From assembly GCA_963732585.1 (NCBI GenBank), contig CAVSZY010000004.1, forward strand, positions 62,001 through 126,000: 64,000 nucleotides of DNA, in the 5' to 3' direction. The notes below the pieces were generated by a model, which worked only from the letters and a program-made list of their open reading frames with translations, made no database searches and had not been told where the DNA came from. Both the position numbers and the translations under genes were made by a program. Below are positions 24,816 through 34,265 of this stretch, one piece after another; the first letter of the stretch is position 1, and every line of letters begins with the position of its first letter. This DNA is from WLMZ01 sp963732585 (GTDB taxonomy: Bacteria; Actinomycetota; Acidimicrobiia; Acidimicrobiales; Ilumatobacteraceae).

Positions 24816-27800
24816 TCAGCCTCCGAGGCCGCTGAAGCGGTCGAAGAATCGGGTGAGCTTGTCGAGAACGGCACTCTTCTTGGCGCCGTGGCCGCCATCT
24901 TTGGCGAACCGGGACACGGGCGGCAGGATCTTGGTAATCGCGGTGCCGCCAGCCTGTAGAGCGCCATTGCGGAATGACATTTCGACGAAGGCGTGGGTTG
25001 CTTCGGGATTGAGGTTTTCCTCGTCGATGATCCGGTCGAGTTCCTCGCGCCGATGCGCGGCGACAAATGCCTGCCAGGCAACATCGACCTCCGCCGAAGC
25101 CGACAGCGAGTCGACGAATGCCTCGATCAGATCCTTCTTGTTGCGCAGCGACGGGCTGGAATCGATCGCCCGGTCGATCGCCGCACGAATCTCTTTGTCG
25201 TCGCCGTCGCCACCCTTGGCCTTGCGGTGCTGCTCGACCAGCATCAGGATGTAATCAACGTTGATCTCCACCTGCTTGACCAGCTCGATTTCGAAGACGA
25301 CGTCGTCGATGATCGACTCCTTGTCTGCGTCACGGGTCACCCGAAACTCGGCATACAGGTCGAGATAGACGCTGGTGTAGTCCTGCACCTCGCGCTCGGA
25401 CAGCAACTGATCGCCAATGAAGTCGTCGAAGGACTGCAGGATGTTGCGCAACCGCAGGATCGAACCGAACAGCGCGATGAACTGCTTCTGCGCCGCCTCG
25501 CCAACGATCATCCGACCGAGCGGGAACCGTTCCAGCAGCTCACCGACCTTGAGCGAATACTCGTCGTGATACTCGGCATAGGGCTTGAGCAGCACCACGC
25601 CGCGAGCCTCTTTGTTGCCGAATAGGGCAATGGCGTCGTTGGTCTCCTCCTCCAGGTCGCGGAAACTGACGATGTTGCCGAAGGTTTTGACCGAGTTGAG
25701 GATGCGATTGGTGCGCGAGAACGCCTGGATCAACCCGTGGGCGCGCAGGTTCTTGTCGACCCACAGCGTGTTCAGCGTGGTGGCGTCGAACCCGGTGAGG
25801 AACATGTTGACCACGATCACCAGGTCGATCTCACGCCGCTTCAACCGCAGCGACAGGTCCTTGTAATAGTTCTGAAACTTGTCCGCCGATGTGTCGAAAC
25901 TGGTGCCGAACATCTCGTTGTAATCCTGGATTGCATCCTCCAGGAATTCCCGCGAGGCCACGTCGAGTGCGTCGGAGTCGAAGTCCTCTTCTGCCAGCAA
26001 GCCGTCGACTTCGGCTTCGTTGGCGGCATAGCTAAAGATGATCCCCACCTTCAACCGCTGATCCGGCGTGCGGTTCTCCTGCTGGATGAAGAACTGGTTG
26101 TAATACAGCCTGGCCGCGTCAATCGACGCCGTGGCGAATAGGGCGTTGAACCCACGCACGCGGCGATCCTTCAACTCATAGCTATGCGAGCGCTTCGTCT
26201 TCTGATCGAAGTGCTCCAGCACGTAGGCCACAACCTGACGCAACCGCTCGGTGGCCAGCAGCGCCTTCTCGGTGTCGATCGCGCTGACCTGTTTGTCGGC
26301 CACCGCGGCGGGCATTTTGATCGTGTTGACGTAGTCGATGCGGAACGGCAGCACGTTCTTGTCGGTGATCGCGTCGACGATGGTGTAGGTGTGCAACTTG
26401 TCGCCGAAGGCTTGCTCGGTGGTGCGCAGCTTCGGGTTGGCGCCACTGGCCGAGTTGGCGGCGAAGATTGGCGTACCGGTGAAACCGAACAGGTGATAGC
26501 GCTTGAATGCCTTGGCGATTGCGGTGTGCATGTCACCGAACTGTGAGCGGTGACATTCGTCGAAGATGATCACCAGGTGGCCGGCGTAGATCTCGTGGCC
26601 CTTATTGCCGTTGACGAACGTCGCCAATTTCTGGATGGTGGTGACGATGATCCGCGCGTTCGGGTCTTCCAACTGCCGTTTCAGCACCCGGGTCGAGGTG
26701 TTCGAGTTGGCCGCACCCTTCTCGAAGCGGTCGTATTCGAGCATCGTCTGGTAGTCGAGGTCCTTGCGGTCGACCACAAATAGCACCTTGTCAACGTCGG
26801 GCAGCTTGGTCGCCAACTGCGCGGTCTTGAAACTGGTCAGCGTCTTGCCCGACCCGGTGGTGTGCCACACATACCCACCAGCGGCGATGGTGCCAAGCTG
26901 GCGGTGGTTGGTCGAGGTTTGGATGCGGCGCAGGATCAGCTCGGTCGCGGCGATCTGGTAGGGCCGCATCACCAGCAGCATCCGGTCGGCGGTGAGCACG
27001 CAGTAGCGGGTGAGAATGTTCAGCAAGGTGTGCTTGGCGAAGAAGGTTTTGGCGAACCCGGTCAGGTCTTGGATCGGGCGGTTACCGGCATCTGCCCACC
27101 AACTGGTGAAGTCAAAGGTGTTCGAGGTTTTGCGAGTCTTGCGCGCTCCGCCCGCCTCGTCCAGGTGTTGGCGGCGGGTGGTGTTGCTGTAGTACTTGGT
27201 CAGCGTGCCGTTGGTAATGACGAATAACTGCACGTATTCGAACAGGCCGGACCCGGCCCAGAAACTGTCGCGCTGGTAACGATTGATCTGGTTGAAGGCC
27301 TCACGGATGTCGACCCCACGGCGCTTGAGTTCGATGTGCACCATCGGTAGACCGTTGACCAACACGGTGACGTCGTAGCGGTTCTTGTGGTTGCCCTCCA
27401 CCTCGTACTGGTTGATGACCTGCAGCCGGTTGTTGTGAATGTTTGCCTTGTCGATGAGGGCGATGTTCTTGATCGAGCCGTCGTCACGCTTCAGTAGCTG
27501 GACGTGATCTTCTTGGATACGGATCGTCTTGTCGACGATGCCGTCGTTGCTGCCAGCGATCCGATCGTTGAAGAATTGCTCCCACTCAGCGTTTGAGAAC
27601 GTGATGGCGTTCAAGGCTTCGAGCTGCGTGCGTAGGTTGGCGACGAGCTGGGCCTCGGCGGTGATTGGGAGGAACTCGTACGCCTGGCCCCGAAGCAGTT
27701 CGATCAGCGCGCGTTCCAGCTCGGCCTCGGATTGGTACGACGCCGCCGCTGCCGGATCGGCGACGAACTCGGCAACGACCGTGCTCTCCGAACTGAGCGC

Positions 27801-27836
27801 AATCGGCTCGTAACGATACGCTGCCGCGTCGGTCAC
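24816..27836 (-). CDS. hsdR: Type I restriction enzyme R subunit
   Basis: 1006 residues; ATP-dependent translocation and cleavage subunit. N-terminal nuclease domain with NRYDVTVLVNGLPMVHIELKRRG (D…E-x-K). Superfamily 2 helicase motifs: HTTGSGKTLTSFKTA (Walker A), FDECHRSQFG (DECH), GFTGTPIF (motif III), FLTGFDATTLNTLW and AFSRTNR (motif VI). GTG start overlaps the hsdS stop (GTGA), with GAGGAGG 5 nt upstream. It needs HsdM and HsdS for DNA recognition; see the broken hsdS. Confidence 0.95.
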   Translation of the reverse strand: MTDAAAYRYEPIALSSESTVVAEFVADPAAAASYQSEAELERALIELLRGQAYEFLPITAEAQLVANLRTQLEALNAITFSNAEWEQFFNDRIAGSNDGIVDKTIRIQEDHVQLLKRDDGSIKNIALIDKANIHNNRLQVINQYEVEGNHKNRYDVTVLVNGLPMVHIELKRRGVDIREAFNQINRYQRDSFWAGSGLFEYVQLFVITNGTLTKYYSNTTRRQHLDEAGGARKTRKTSNTFDFTSWWADAGNRPIQDLTGFAKTFFAKHTLLNILTRYCVLTADRMLLVMRPYQIAATELILRRIQTSTNHRQLGTIAAGGYVWHTTGSGKTLTSFKTAQLATKLPDVDKVLFVVDRKDLDYQTMLEYDRFEKGAANSNTSTRVLKRQLEDPNARIIVTTIQKLATFVNGNKGHEIYAGHLVIIFDECHRSQFGDMHTAIAKAFKRYHLFGFTGTPIFAANSASGANPKLRTTEQAFGDKLHTYTIVDAITDKNVLPFRIDYVNTIKMPAAVADKQVSAIDTEKALLATERLRQVVAYVLEHFDQKTKRSHSYELKDRRVRGFNALFATASIDAARLYYNQFFIQQENRTPDQRLKVGIIFSYAANEAEVDGLLAEEDFDSDALDVASREFLEDAIQDYNEMFGTSFDTSADKFQNYYKDLSLRLKRREIDLVIVVNMFLTGFDATTLNTLWVDKNLRAHGLIQAFSRTNRILNSVKTFGNIVSFRDLEEETNDAIALFGNKEARGVVLLKPYAEYHDEYSLKVGELLERFPLGRMIVGEAAQKQFIALFGSILRLRNILQSFDDFIGDQLLSEREVQDYTSVYLDLYAEFRVTRDADKESIIDDVVFEIELVKQVEINVDYILMLVEQHRKAKGGDGDDKEIRAAIDRAIDSSPSLRNKKDLIEAFVDSLSASAEVDVAWQAFVAAHRREELDRIIDEENLNPEATHAFVEMSFRNGALQAGGTAITKILPPVSRFAKDGGHGAKKSAVLDKLTRFFDRFSGLGG

Positions 27837-29067
27837 ACAGCCTCCTCAAACGTCAACAGCTTGTTGCGGTAGTACTCGTACTGCTTGCGTCGCGCCGCCA
27901 GTTCCGCCGGAAGCCCCGACGATAAGTCATTCACGATCGCATCAAACTTGTCGAGGATGTCAACGATTCGCTGCTGCTCTCGAGCTCGGAATGGGAACTC
28001 GAAGTCGATTCACCCCTTCAATCGACAGCCGCTTGACCTTCGCTCGTGCGACGTATTGGGCCTTCTGCGCGTGAATGGCTGCGATCTGCAAGCAATAGGC
28101 GAGGTACGTCGGATTCTCCGTGTGCCGGAGCACGAAGCAGCCGTCATGTATAGCGACGTCTTCATCGCCGAGCCAAGCCACCGCCTTCGCTACATCCTCA
28201 ACCGTCTCTCCGACCTCCGCGATCACGACATCACCCTTGTGGGCGAAGCGAAGTGACGGCACCAACTCGGAACGAACCCTGGTGATCACCCGGTCGGCCT
28301 TCGTGCCGTAATGCGTGTAAATCTGGCCGTAGTGGATCGCTGCAATCCCATCGGCTACATAGTCGTCCTTCACAAACCGGCGACCGCGAAATATGTGTCC
28401 TAGCTCGCCGAGCGGTATCCAAGATTCGACGTCAGTCACCGACATGGTGATTAGCTCGTCGCGGTAGTGCGCGTACTGGCGGCGTCGGGCTTCCGCTCGC
28501 TTCCAGCTCCGCTTCCAGCTCCGCTTCCAGCGACTGGAACAAATCTAGAACACGGACGATCTCCCGCTGAACCTCCAACGGCGGCACCGGAATCCGAATC
28601 TTACCCAGAGCTTCACCGCCTATTCGACGTACCTTCGTGCCCGTTACATGGCGTTGCTTTTGGTCTCGGAACTGGTCGGTCTGGAAGAAATATGCGACGT
28701 ATCGGGGATCCATAGGATGCCTGAAAATGTATGCGTCAGTGCTGACGGCGACTTCCTCAACACCAAGCCATGCAACTGCCTTGCCCACGGCGGCGTCGTC
28801 CTCGCTCGTTGTCGCGATGACCAGATCACCCGTCGCAGCGCGACGCGTACGAGACGCAAGTTCTGGCGAAACAAAGGACTTCGTCTCTGTGGCCCAAGTG
28901 CCGTAGTGCGTGTGTATTTGCCCGTAGTGGATGCACCCGACCCCCGACTCCCGGAAATCCGACTTCTGGATCCCGTTGCCGCGGACTAACTGGCCAACTT
29001 CCCCGAGGGGCTTGAACTCGACGCCGTTGGGGCAGAGGCGTTGGATGAGGTCGTCGATGTGGCTCAT
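27833..29067 (-). pseudogene. hsdS: Type I specificity subunit, split into three frames (possibly phase-variable)
   Basis: TRD1 half (28432-29067, MSHIDDLIQRLCPNGVEFKPLGEVG…) reads into an out-of-frame tail after LEAELEAELEA. TRD2 (MSVTDVESWIPLGELGHIFRGRRF… from 28445) starts in another frame. The last conserved region (REQQRIVDILDKFDAIV… to FEEAV) is in a third frame after about 27990. Removing 4 nt (one agcg of agcgagcg) near 28497 restores TRD1-TRD2, and one base near 27988 restores the tail. In the present state two single-TRD polypeptides could be made, with ATG at 28445 as second start. The gene overlaps the YhcG-Mrr stop and the hsdR start. Confidence 0.85.
28491..28532. repeat. 12-bp tandem repeat in the hsdS linker
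   Basis: ttccagctccgc occurs twice in full, followed by a partial third copy. On the coding strand it encodes LEAELEAELEA, the helical spacer between the two target-recognition domains. It ends in an agcg duplication that breaks the frame. Changes in such spacer repeats are known to alter type I specificity (EcoR124-type). Confidence 0.7.
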
Positions 29068-31040
29068 GCGAAGAAGTCCTCGTCGATTTCGACGATGCGA
29101 ACGGTGTGGCGGGCTTGGACGCCAACGCCGTACTCGATCATCAGCTCGGCAAGGCGTTGGCCATCGATCAGCACCAGGCGCACCGGTACGGTGCGCGCCC
29201 AGTCGACCGCACCTTTGCTGAACCGGCTGGTGGTGATGAACACACCCGACTCGGCTTTGCCGCTTAAGGCGCCGACGAAACCTTGCACCTCTGGCCGCTG
29301 CACTGCGTTACCCGGCGCGTAGCGCTTGGCCTGCACGTACACCTTGTTCAACCCGAGCACATCCTGGTCAATGACTCCGTCAATGCCGCCGTCGTTGGAC
29401 TGCGCTGTGGCGACGCCCCGCCCGCCAACACCGCCGTAACCCATTGCCAACAACAACTGCACGACAGCGCGCTCGAAGAACGTCGGCTCCTGGCTATGCA
29501 GCCGCGACAGCAAGTCAGACGCCAACTCGCCGTGAATCTGGGCGACACCTTGGTCAATAAGCTCGTACGGGTCCAACGCCGACACACCAACCTCGGGCAG
29601 GCTAACCGTTGGTTCCTCCACCGCAGCACCGACGGGATCGTTGCTTGGCGACCGCTGACGCCACCACTCATCGCCGGGCTTTGCCAGCGGCTTCAAATCG
29701 CGCTCCGTCAACCCACCGGGATGGTCACTAAGCAGCGCCAGTCCACGGTCGGTAATGCGGTAGGTCGCCCGGCTCGGGCGGTGGATCGCTTCGACGCGGT
29801 GCAGGAAGTGCAACGCCCAACTAATGCGGTCGGCCGCGCGGGTAACCCGGCCTGAGGGAAGCATCTCCGTGCGCTGCTGCGCAGTGAGATCAACCAGATC
29901 GGACACCGTATTACGAATCTCTCTTGTGCTGCGCGACTCACCGCTTGACAGTGTCGACAGCAGTGGCACCATGAATTCCTCCCACGTCGGCAGCGGCTTC
30001 ACGGCCCGTTTCCTTCGAGTCTCTCGTTCGATCTGTTCGATGGTCGGAAGGCTGGTCTGCAGCGGTTCCGGCAGCGACTCCAGCAGCTTGTACTCAGCGA
30101 CTCCCATCGGCTGGGTCGTGTCGCCCAGGGCGTACTCGGCCACCACCTTGTTCTTGCTCTTGCACAGCAACAGGCCAATTGTCTTGTTGTCGCTGTCGCT
30201 CTTCACTTGGCGATCCACGGCGGTGAGGTAGAAGCCGAGTTGGCCTAGATGCTCGGGCTTGAACTTGCCGCCCTTCAACTCGACCACCACGTAGCTGCGC
30301 AACTTGAGGTGGTAGAAGAGCAGGTCGATGAAGAACTCATCGCCGCCGACTTCGAGCAGCACCTGACGCCCAACGAAGGCAAAGCCTGCGCCGAGTTCCA
30401 GCAGAAACTCGGTGACATGACGCACCAACGCATTCTCGATCTCGCGTTCTTGGGCTTTATCGGTCAAGCCGAGAAAGTCGAAGCGGTACGGATCTTTCAG
30501 CGACTCGCGGGCCAAGTCGGATTGGGGTGCCGGTAACACAACCTCGAAGTTGGTCAGCGCCGCACCGCTGCGCTCGTGCAGTCGACTTTCAATCTGCATC
30601 ACCAGCACATTGCGCGACCAGTTGTGTTCAATGGCTTTGCTTGCATACCAGCGGCGGCTTTCGCTGGAATTCAGCTTGTCCAGCAGGGCCAACTGGTGGT
30701 ACCACGGCAATTGTGCAAGCACCGCTTGCACAAATTCGGCATCGGGCCAGGCCTCGGCGAAAGCCCGCATGTATTTGAGGTTGCGTGGTGAAAATCCCCG
30801 CATCTCCGGGAACTCAGTACGCAGGTCGTGCGCCAGTCGATCGACGACCTTGGTGCCCCAACCTTGGTCTGCCTGCCGGACGAGAATCTCGTGACCGATC
30901 TGCCAGTACAACTGCAGCAGCTCGGTGTTCACTGCCCGTGCAGCCCGCTGCTGGGTGCTGTAGATCCGGGCTTTCAGATCGGCGAGCCACGACGCATACC
31001 CCTCGGGAGGATTCGTTAACGCGACCGGCATGTCATCCAT
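29064..31040 (-). CDS. YhcG (DUF1016)-Mrr fusion nuclease in a type I RM operon
   Basis: 658 residues. N-terminal DUF1016_N helical region about 15-165 (INTELLQLYWQIGHEI-like VNTELLQLYWQIGHEIL, GFSPRNLKYMRAFAEAWP). First PD-(D/E)xK domain about 185-330, with DEFFIDLLFYHLKLRSYVVVELKGGKF. Mrr N-terminal winged helix about 360-450 (RVTRAADRISWALHFLHRVEAIHR…TDRGLALL). Second nuclease, Mrr_cat, about 535-650 (ERAVVQLLLAMGYGG, SNDGGIDGVID, VYVQAKRY, GVFITTSRFSKGAVDWA). Both catalytic sets look intact. Start overlaps hsdM by 8 nt, stop overlaps hsdS (ATGA), so it is made with the RM complex. It may add a modification-dependent or accessory cleavage. Confidence 0.87.
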   Translation of the reverse strand: MDDMPVALTNPPEGYASWLADLKARIYSTQQRAARAVNTELLQLYWQIGHEILVRQADQGWGTKVVDRLAHDLRTEFPEMRGFSPRNLKYMRAFAEAWPDAEFVQAVLAQLPWYHQLALLDKLNSSESRRWYASKAIEHNWSRNVLVMQIESRLHERSGAALTNFEVVLPAPQSDLARESLKDPYRFDFLGLTDKAQEREIENALVRHVTEFLLELGAGFAFVGRQVLLEVGGDEFFIDLLFYHLKLRSYVVVELKGGKFKPEHLGQLGFYLTAVDRQVKSDSDNKTIGLLLCKSKNKVVAEYALGDTTQPMGVAEYKLLESLPEPLQTSLPTIEQIERETRRKRAVKPLPTWEEFMVPLLSTLSSGESRSTREIRNTVSDLVDLTAQQRTEMLPSGRVTRAADRISWALHFLHRVEAIHRPSRATYRITDRGLALLSDHPGGLTERDLKPLAKPGDEWWRQRSPSNDPVGAAVEEPTVSLPEVGVSALDPYELIDQGVAQIHGELASDLLSRLHSQEPTFFERAVVQLLLAMGYGGVGGRGVATAQSNDGGIDGVIDQDVLGLNKVYVQAKRYAPGNAVQRPEVQGFVGALSGKAESGVFITTSRFSKGAVDWARTVPVRLVLIDGQRLAELMIEYGVGVQARHTVRIVEIDEDFFA

Positions 31041-32601
31041 TGGCCGATCCTTCCAAATCGGCGACGATGGCGTCGATGGCGGTGCGTAGCTCCTGTTGGC
31101 GGGTGACGATGCGGGCGATCTCGGCGTTCAACGCGGTGATATCGACCGCCTCGCTGGTGTCCTCCTGCTCGACATACGACGAGACCGAAATGTTGTAGCC
31201 GTTCTCAGCGATCGCTGCGTTGTCGACCAGACGGGCGAAGTGCGCGGCGTCGGCACGAGCGGTGTAGGCACCGAGAATCGTCGCCTGGTGCTCGGGGGTC
31301 AACTTGTTCTTGTTGCCAGTGCGGGTGAACTGGGCCGAACCATCGATGAACAACGTCTTGTTATCCGTCTTCGACTTCTTCAACACCACGATGCAGGTGG
31401 CGATCGTTGTGCCGAAGAACAGGTCGGGCGGCAGTTGGATGACCGCATCGACATAGTTGTTGTCGATCAAATACTGGCGAATCTTCTGCTCGGCACCGCC
31501 TCGGTAGAGCACACCGGGGAACTCGACGATCGCCGCCGTGCCATTCACCGCCAACCAACTCAAGATGTGCATGGTGAACGCCAAGTCGGCCTTCGACTTC
31601 GGTGCCAGCACCCCGGCCGGGGCGAAGCGGTCGTCGTTGATCAGCAGTGGATTAGCATCGCCTTCCCAACGGATCGAGTATGGAGGGTTGGAAACGATTG
31701 CCTCGAACGGTTCGTCGTCGAAATGCGCTGGGTCGATCAACGTGTCGCCATGGGCGATGTCGAAGTGCTCGAAGTTGACGTCGTGCAGGAACATGTTGAT
31801 GCGGCACAAGTTGTAGGTGGTCAGGTTGACCTCCTGGCCGAAGAAGCCCTGGCGCACATTCTCGCGGCCGAGCACCTTGGCGAACTGCAGCAGCAACGAA
31901 CCCGAACCGCAGGCTGGGTCGTACACCTTGTTGACCTCGGTCTTGCCGACCACGGTGATGCGGGCCAACAGCTCGGACACCTCCTGCGGCGTGAAGAACT
32001 CACCGCCCGACTTGCCTGCGCTGGAGGCATACATCGCCATTAGGTACTCGTAGGCGTCTCCGAAGGCGTCGATGGCGTTGTCGGCGAAGTCGCCGAATTG
32101 CAGCTCACCGATCGCGTCGAGCAGCTTGACCAGGCGCTCGTTGCGTTTGGCTACCGACTGGCCGAGCTTTTGGCTATTGACATCGAGGTCGTCGAAGAGG
32201 CCCTTGAGGTCGTACTCGCTTTTGGTGCCGACCGCAGAGCCCTCGATGTTTTTGAACACGCGGGCCAGCGTTTCGTTGAGGTTGACGTCGTTGCGGGCTG
32301 CGTTGCGGACGTTGACGAACAACTCGCTCGGCAGGATGTAGAAGCCTTTCTCCTCCACCGCCGCGTGTCGGGCGATCTCAGCCTCGTGGTCCTTCAACCT
32401 GGTGTAGTCAAACGTGGCGTCACCAGTTCGACGCTCGTGGACATTGATGAAAGCGGTCAAGTTCTCGGAGATAAAGCGGTAGAAGAGCAGACCGAGCACA
32501 TAGGTCTTGAAGTCCCAGCCGTCGACGCTGCCACGCAGGTCGTTGGCGATCCGCCAAATCGTCTTGTGCAGCTCTGCGCGCTGCGTCTCCTTGCTCACCA
32601 T
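31033..32601 (-). CDS. hsdM: Type I restriction-modification methyltransferase subunit
   Basis: 522 residues; N6-adenine methyltransferase of the type I complex. HsdM_N helical domain (LHKTIWRIANDLRGSVDGWDFKTYVLGLLFYRFISE), SAM-binding motif I YDPACGSGSLLLQF, and catalytic motif IV SNPPYSIRW. C-terminal helical region interacts with HsdS. First gene of the operon hsdM-yhcG/mrr-hsdS-hsdR; ATG at 32601. Intact, so methylation would depend on whether a functional HsdS is expressed. Confidence 0.95.
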   Translation of the reverse strand: MVSKETQRAELHKTIWRIANDLRGSVDGWDFKTYVLGLLFYRFISENLTAFINVHERRTGDATFDYTRLKDHEAEIARHAAVEEKGFYILPSELFVNVRNAARNDVNLNETLARVFKNIEGSAVGTKSEYDLKGLFDDLDVNSQKLGQSVAKRNERLVKLLDAIGELQFGDFADNAIDAFGDAYEYLMAMYASSAGKSGGEFFTPQEVSELLARITVVGKTEVNKVYDPACGSGSLLLQFAKVLGRENVRQGFFGQEVNLTTYNLCRINMFLHDVNFEHFDIAHGDTLIDPAHFDDEPFEAIVSNPPYSIRWEGDANPLLINDDRFAPAGVLAPKSKADLAFTMHILSWLAVNGTAAIVEFPGVLYRGGAEQKIRQYLIDNNYVDAVIQLPPDLFFGTTIATCIVVLKKSKTDNKTLFIDGSAQFTRTGNKNKLTPEHQATILGAYTARADAAHFARLVDNAAIAENGYNISVSSYVEQEDTSEAVDITALNAEIARIVTRQQELRTAIDAIVADLEGSANG

Positions 32602-33009
32602 TCACGCTCTTCCACGACTATTGAGGGGTTTCAGTGGTCGATCTCCGCTGGTTGCACGCCGAAAGCGAATATCGAGCCCTCCAGCACGCTACGCCATCGG
32701 GCCGCCTGCATTCGGTTTCCATGCTGCGCCACTCATATCCACGCGCAAGGTGCTCTCCGGAGGATGACGAGTCCGACGGTCACGCCGTACTCAACCTGGT
32801 GGAGGGGATGACGAACCGCGTGTCATCACTGCGGCGATGTCCGCGCAGGGCCGCGGCCATCGCCGCTGTCGGATCACCGGTGACGTGCGACTCGCGCCAG
32901 CGCGAACGCAATACGTCGAGCTGTGCCAGATGCTTAGCCGATGCTGTGCCAAGTACCTCTGGCAACTTGGCCAGGTTCCAGCCGGCGGCCGCACTCCGCG
33001 ATGGCGGAA
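32602..33009. other. Gap between hsdM and the FAD oxidoreductase
   Basis: No convincing complete gene. On the minus strand, about 32780-33000 reads AAAGWNLAKLPEVLGTASAKHLAQLDVLRSRWRESHVTGD and ends RFVIPSTRLSTA. This looks like a protein C-terminus without a start and may be a gene remnant. The hsdM promoter must lie in the first part. Confidence 0.35.
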
Positions 33010-34263
33010 TTAGGAAGCGGCGGCGAGCGCCACAAGCGCAGCTTCGCCGCAACGGCGGCCGCTGAACAATGCGCCTTGAATCGATGCGGTATCGCGATGA
33101 TCGCCACAGACGAAAAGGCCATCGCCGAGCGCTACAGGTTGTCGGGGCGCGAACGGTGGCGCGTCGGTTGGCTGTCCATGAGCGATCCGATAGGTCACCA
33201 GATCGCGCCAGCTGTCGACCCGGCCTCCCCACCAGCCACGCAGTTGGTTTCGCACCCGATCGGCGAGGTCATCGCCGATATCGCCGGGGGTGGCGGCGAC
33301 GATGAGATGCTTGCCCGGCGGGGCGTAGGACGGGGCGATGTTCGACATCACGGCGACGTTCAGCGCCGGACCTGAGCTGTCGGCATCGAGAACGACGAGT
33401 TTGTGCGCTGTTGGGGCCTGATCAGCAGCGAAGTAGACACAGCCAACCGGCTTGGATCCGACCGTGGCGATCGGCACCAGCCGAGCGGCGACCGGCCCTT
33501 CGGTGGCGACGATCACCGCGCTGGCATCGAGCACGCGACCATCGTGCAAGCGAACCGCGTGTCCCTCGATCGCGGCCACTGCGCTGTTGAGCTGCACGGT
33601 CCCCGTCGCCAGACGGTCGGCGAGCTGTTGCGGAATCGCCTCCATGCCTGCCGCAGGCACAGTCCCGGCGCCGCGGGAGAGCATCGCCATGATCGTGTCG
33701 AACATGCGCACCGAGGTGCCGAGGTTGGGGTCCAGCTGAATGCCACCGGCGAGGGGCGTGAAGAAGCGCTCGATCATCGTTTCCGAGAATCCGGCCGCGT
33801 GCAGCGCCTCGGCGGTGGAGATATCGCGTTGGCGAAGCAGCTGCTGCACCGGTGTCGACATCCAGCGGCGGCGAGCCTTGAGCAGGCGGGCCTTGTCGGC
33901 GATGGTGCCGACCGGGGCGCGCATCGTGGAGAACAACGTCGACGGTTTGCGGAACGGATCACCGGCGACGACACCGCGACCCCGATGCCACACCAGCGCT
34001 CCCGGGTCGAAGGCGCACAGATCGAGCGCGGCGACGTCGAGTTGCCTGGCCAGCTCCGGGTACTCGGTGAGCAAGACTTGGAAGCCGCGATCGCAGCGGA
34101 ATCCGTCGATGATGTCGGTGCGCACTCGCCCACCGATGCCATCGGACGCTTCGAGCACGGTCACCGATCGACCAGCACGCTGCAGCGGTATCGCCGCGGC
34201 AAGACCTGCGAGTCCAGCGCCGACGATGACGACGTCGTATCGACCGGGCTCTGTCGGTGGCAT
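33010..34263 (-). CDS. FAD-dependent oxidoreductase (amine oxidase / phytoene-desaturase-like)
   Basis: 417 residues. Rossmann dinucleotide-binding YDVVIVGAGLAGLAAAIPLQRAGRSVTVLEASDGIGGRVRTD at the N-terminus and the C-terminal FAD-contact GLFVCGDHRDTASIQGALFSGRRCGEAAL. Family members oxidise amines, porphyrinogens or carotenoids; substrate not predictable. ATG at 34263 lies 2 nt after the LLM gene stop, so they form one unit. A longer in-frame extension runs through the LLM gene and is rejected. Confidence 0.85.
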   Translation of the reverse strand: MPPTEPGRYDVVIVGAGLAGLAAAIPLQRAGRSVTVLEASDGIGGRVRTDIIDGFRCDRGFQVLLTEYPELARQLDVAALDLCAFDPGALVWHRGRGVVAGDPFRKPSTLFSTMRAPVGTIADKARLLKARRRWMSTPVQQLLRQRDISTAEALHAAGFSETMIERFFTPLAGGIQLDPNLGTSVRMFDTIMAMLSRGAGTVPAAGMEAIPQQLADRLATGTVQLNSAVAAIEGHAVRLHDGRVLDASAVIVATEGPVAARLVPIATVGSKPVGCVYFAADQAPTAHKLVVLDADSSGPALNVAVMSNIAPSYAPPGKHLIVAATPGDIGDDLADRVRNQLRGWWGGRVDSWRDLVTYRIAHGQPTDAPPFAPRQPVALGDGLFVCGDHRDTASIQGALFSGRRCGEAALVALAAAS

Positions 34264-34265
34264 CG

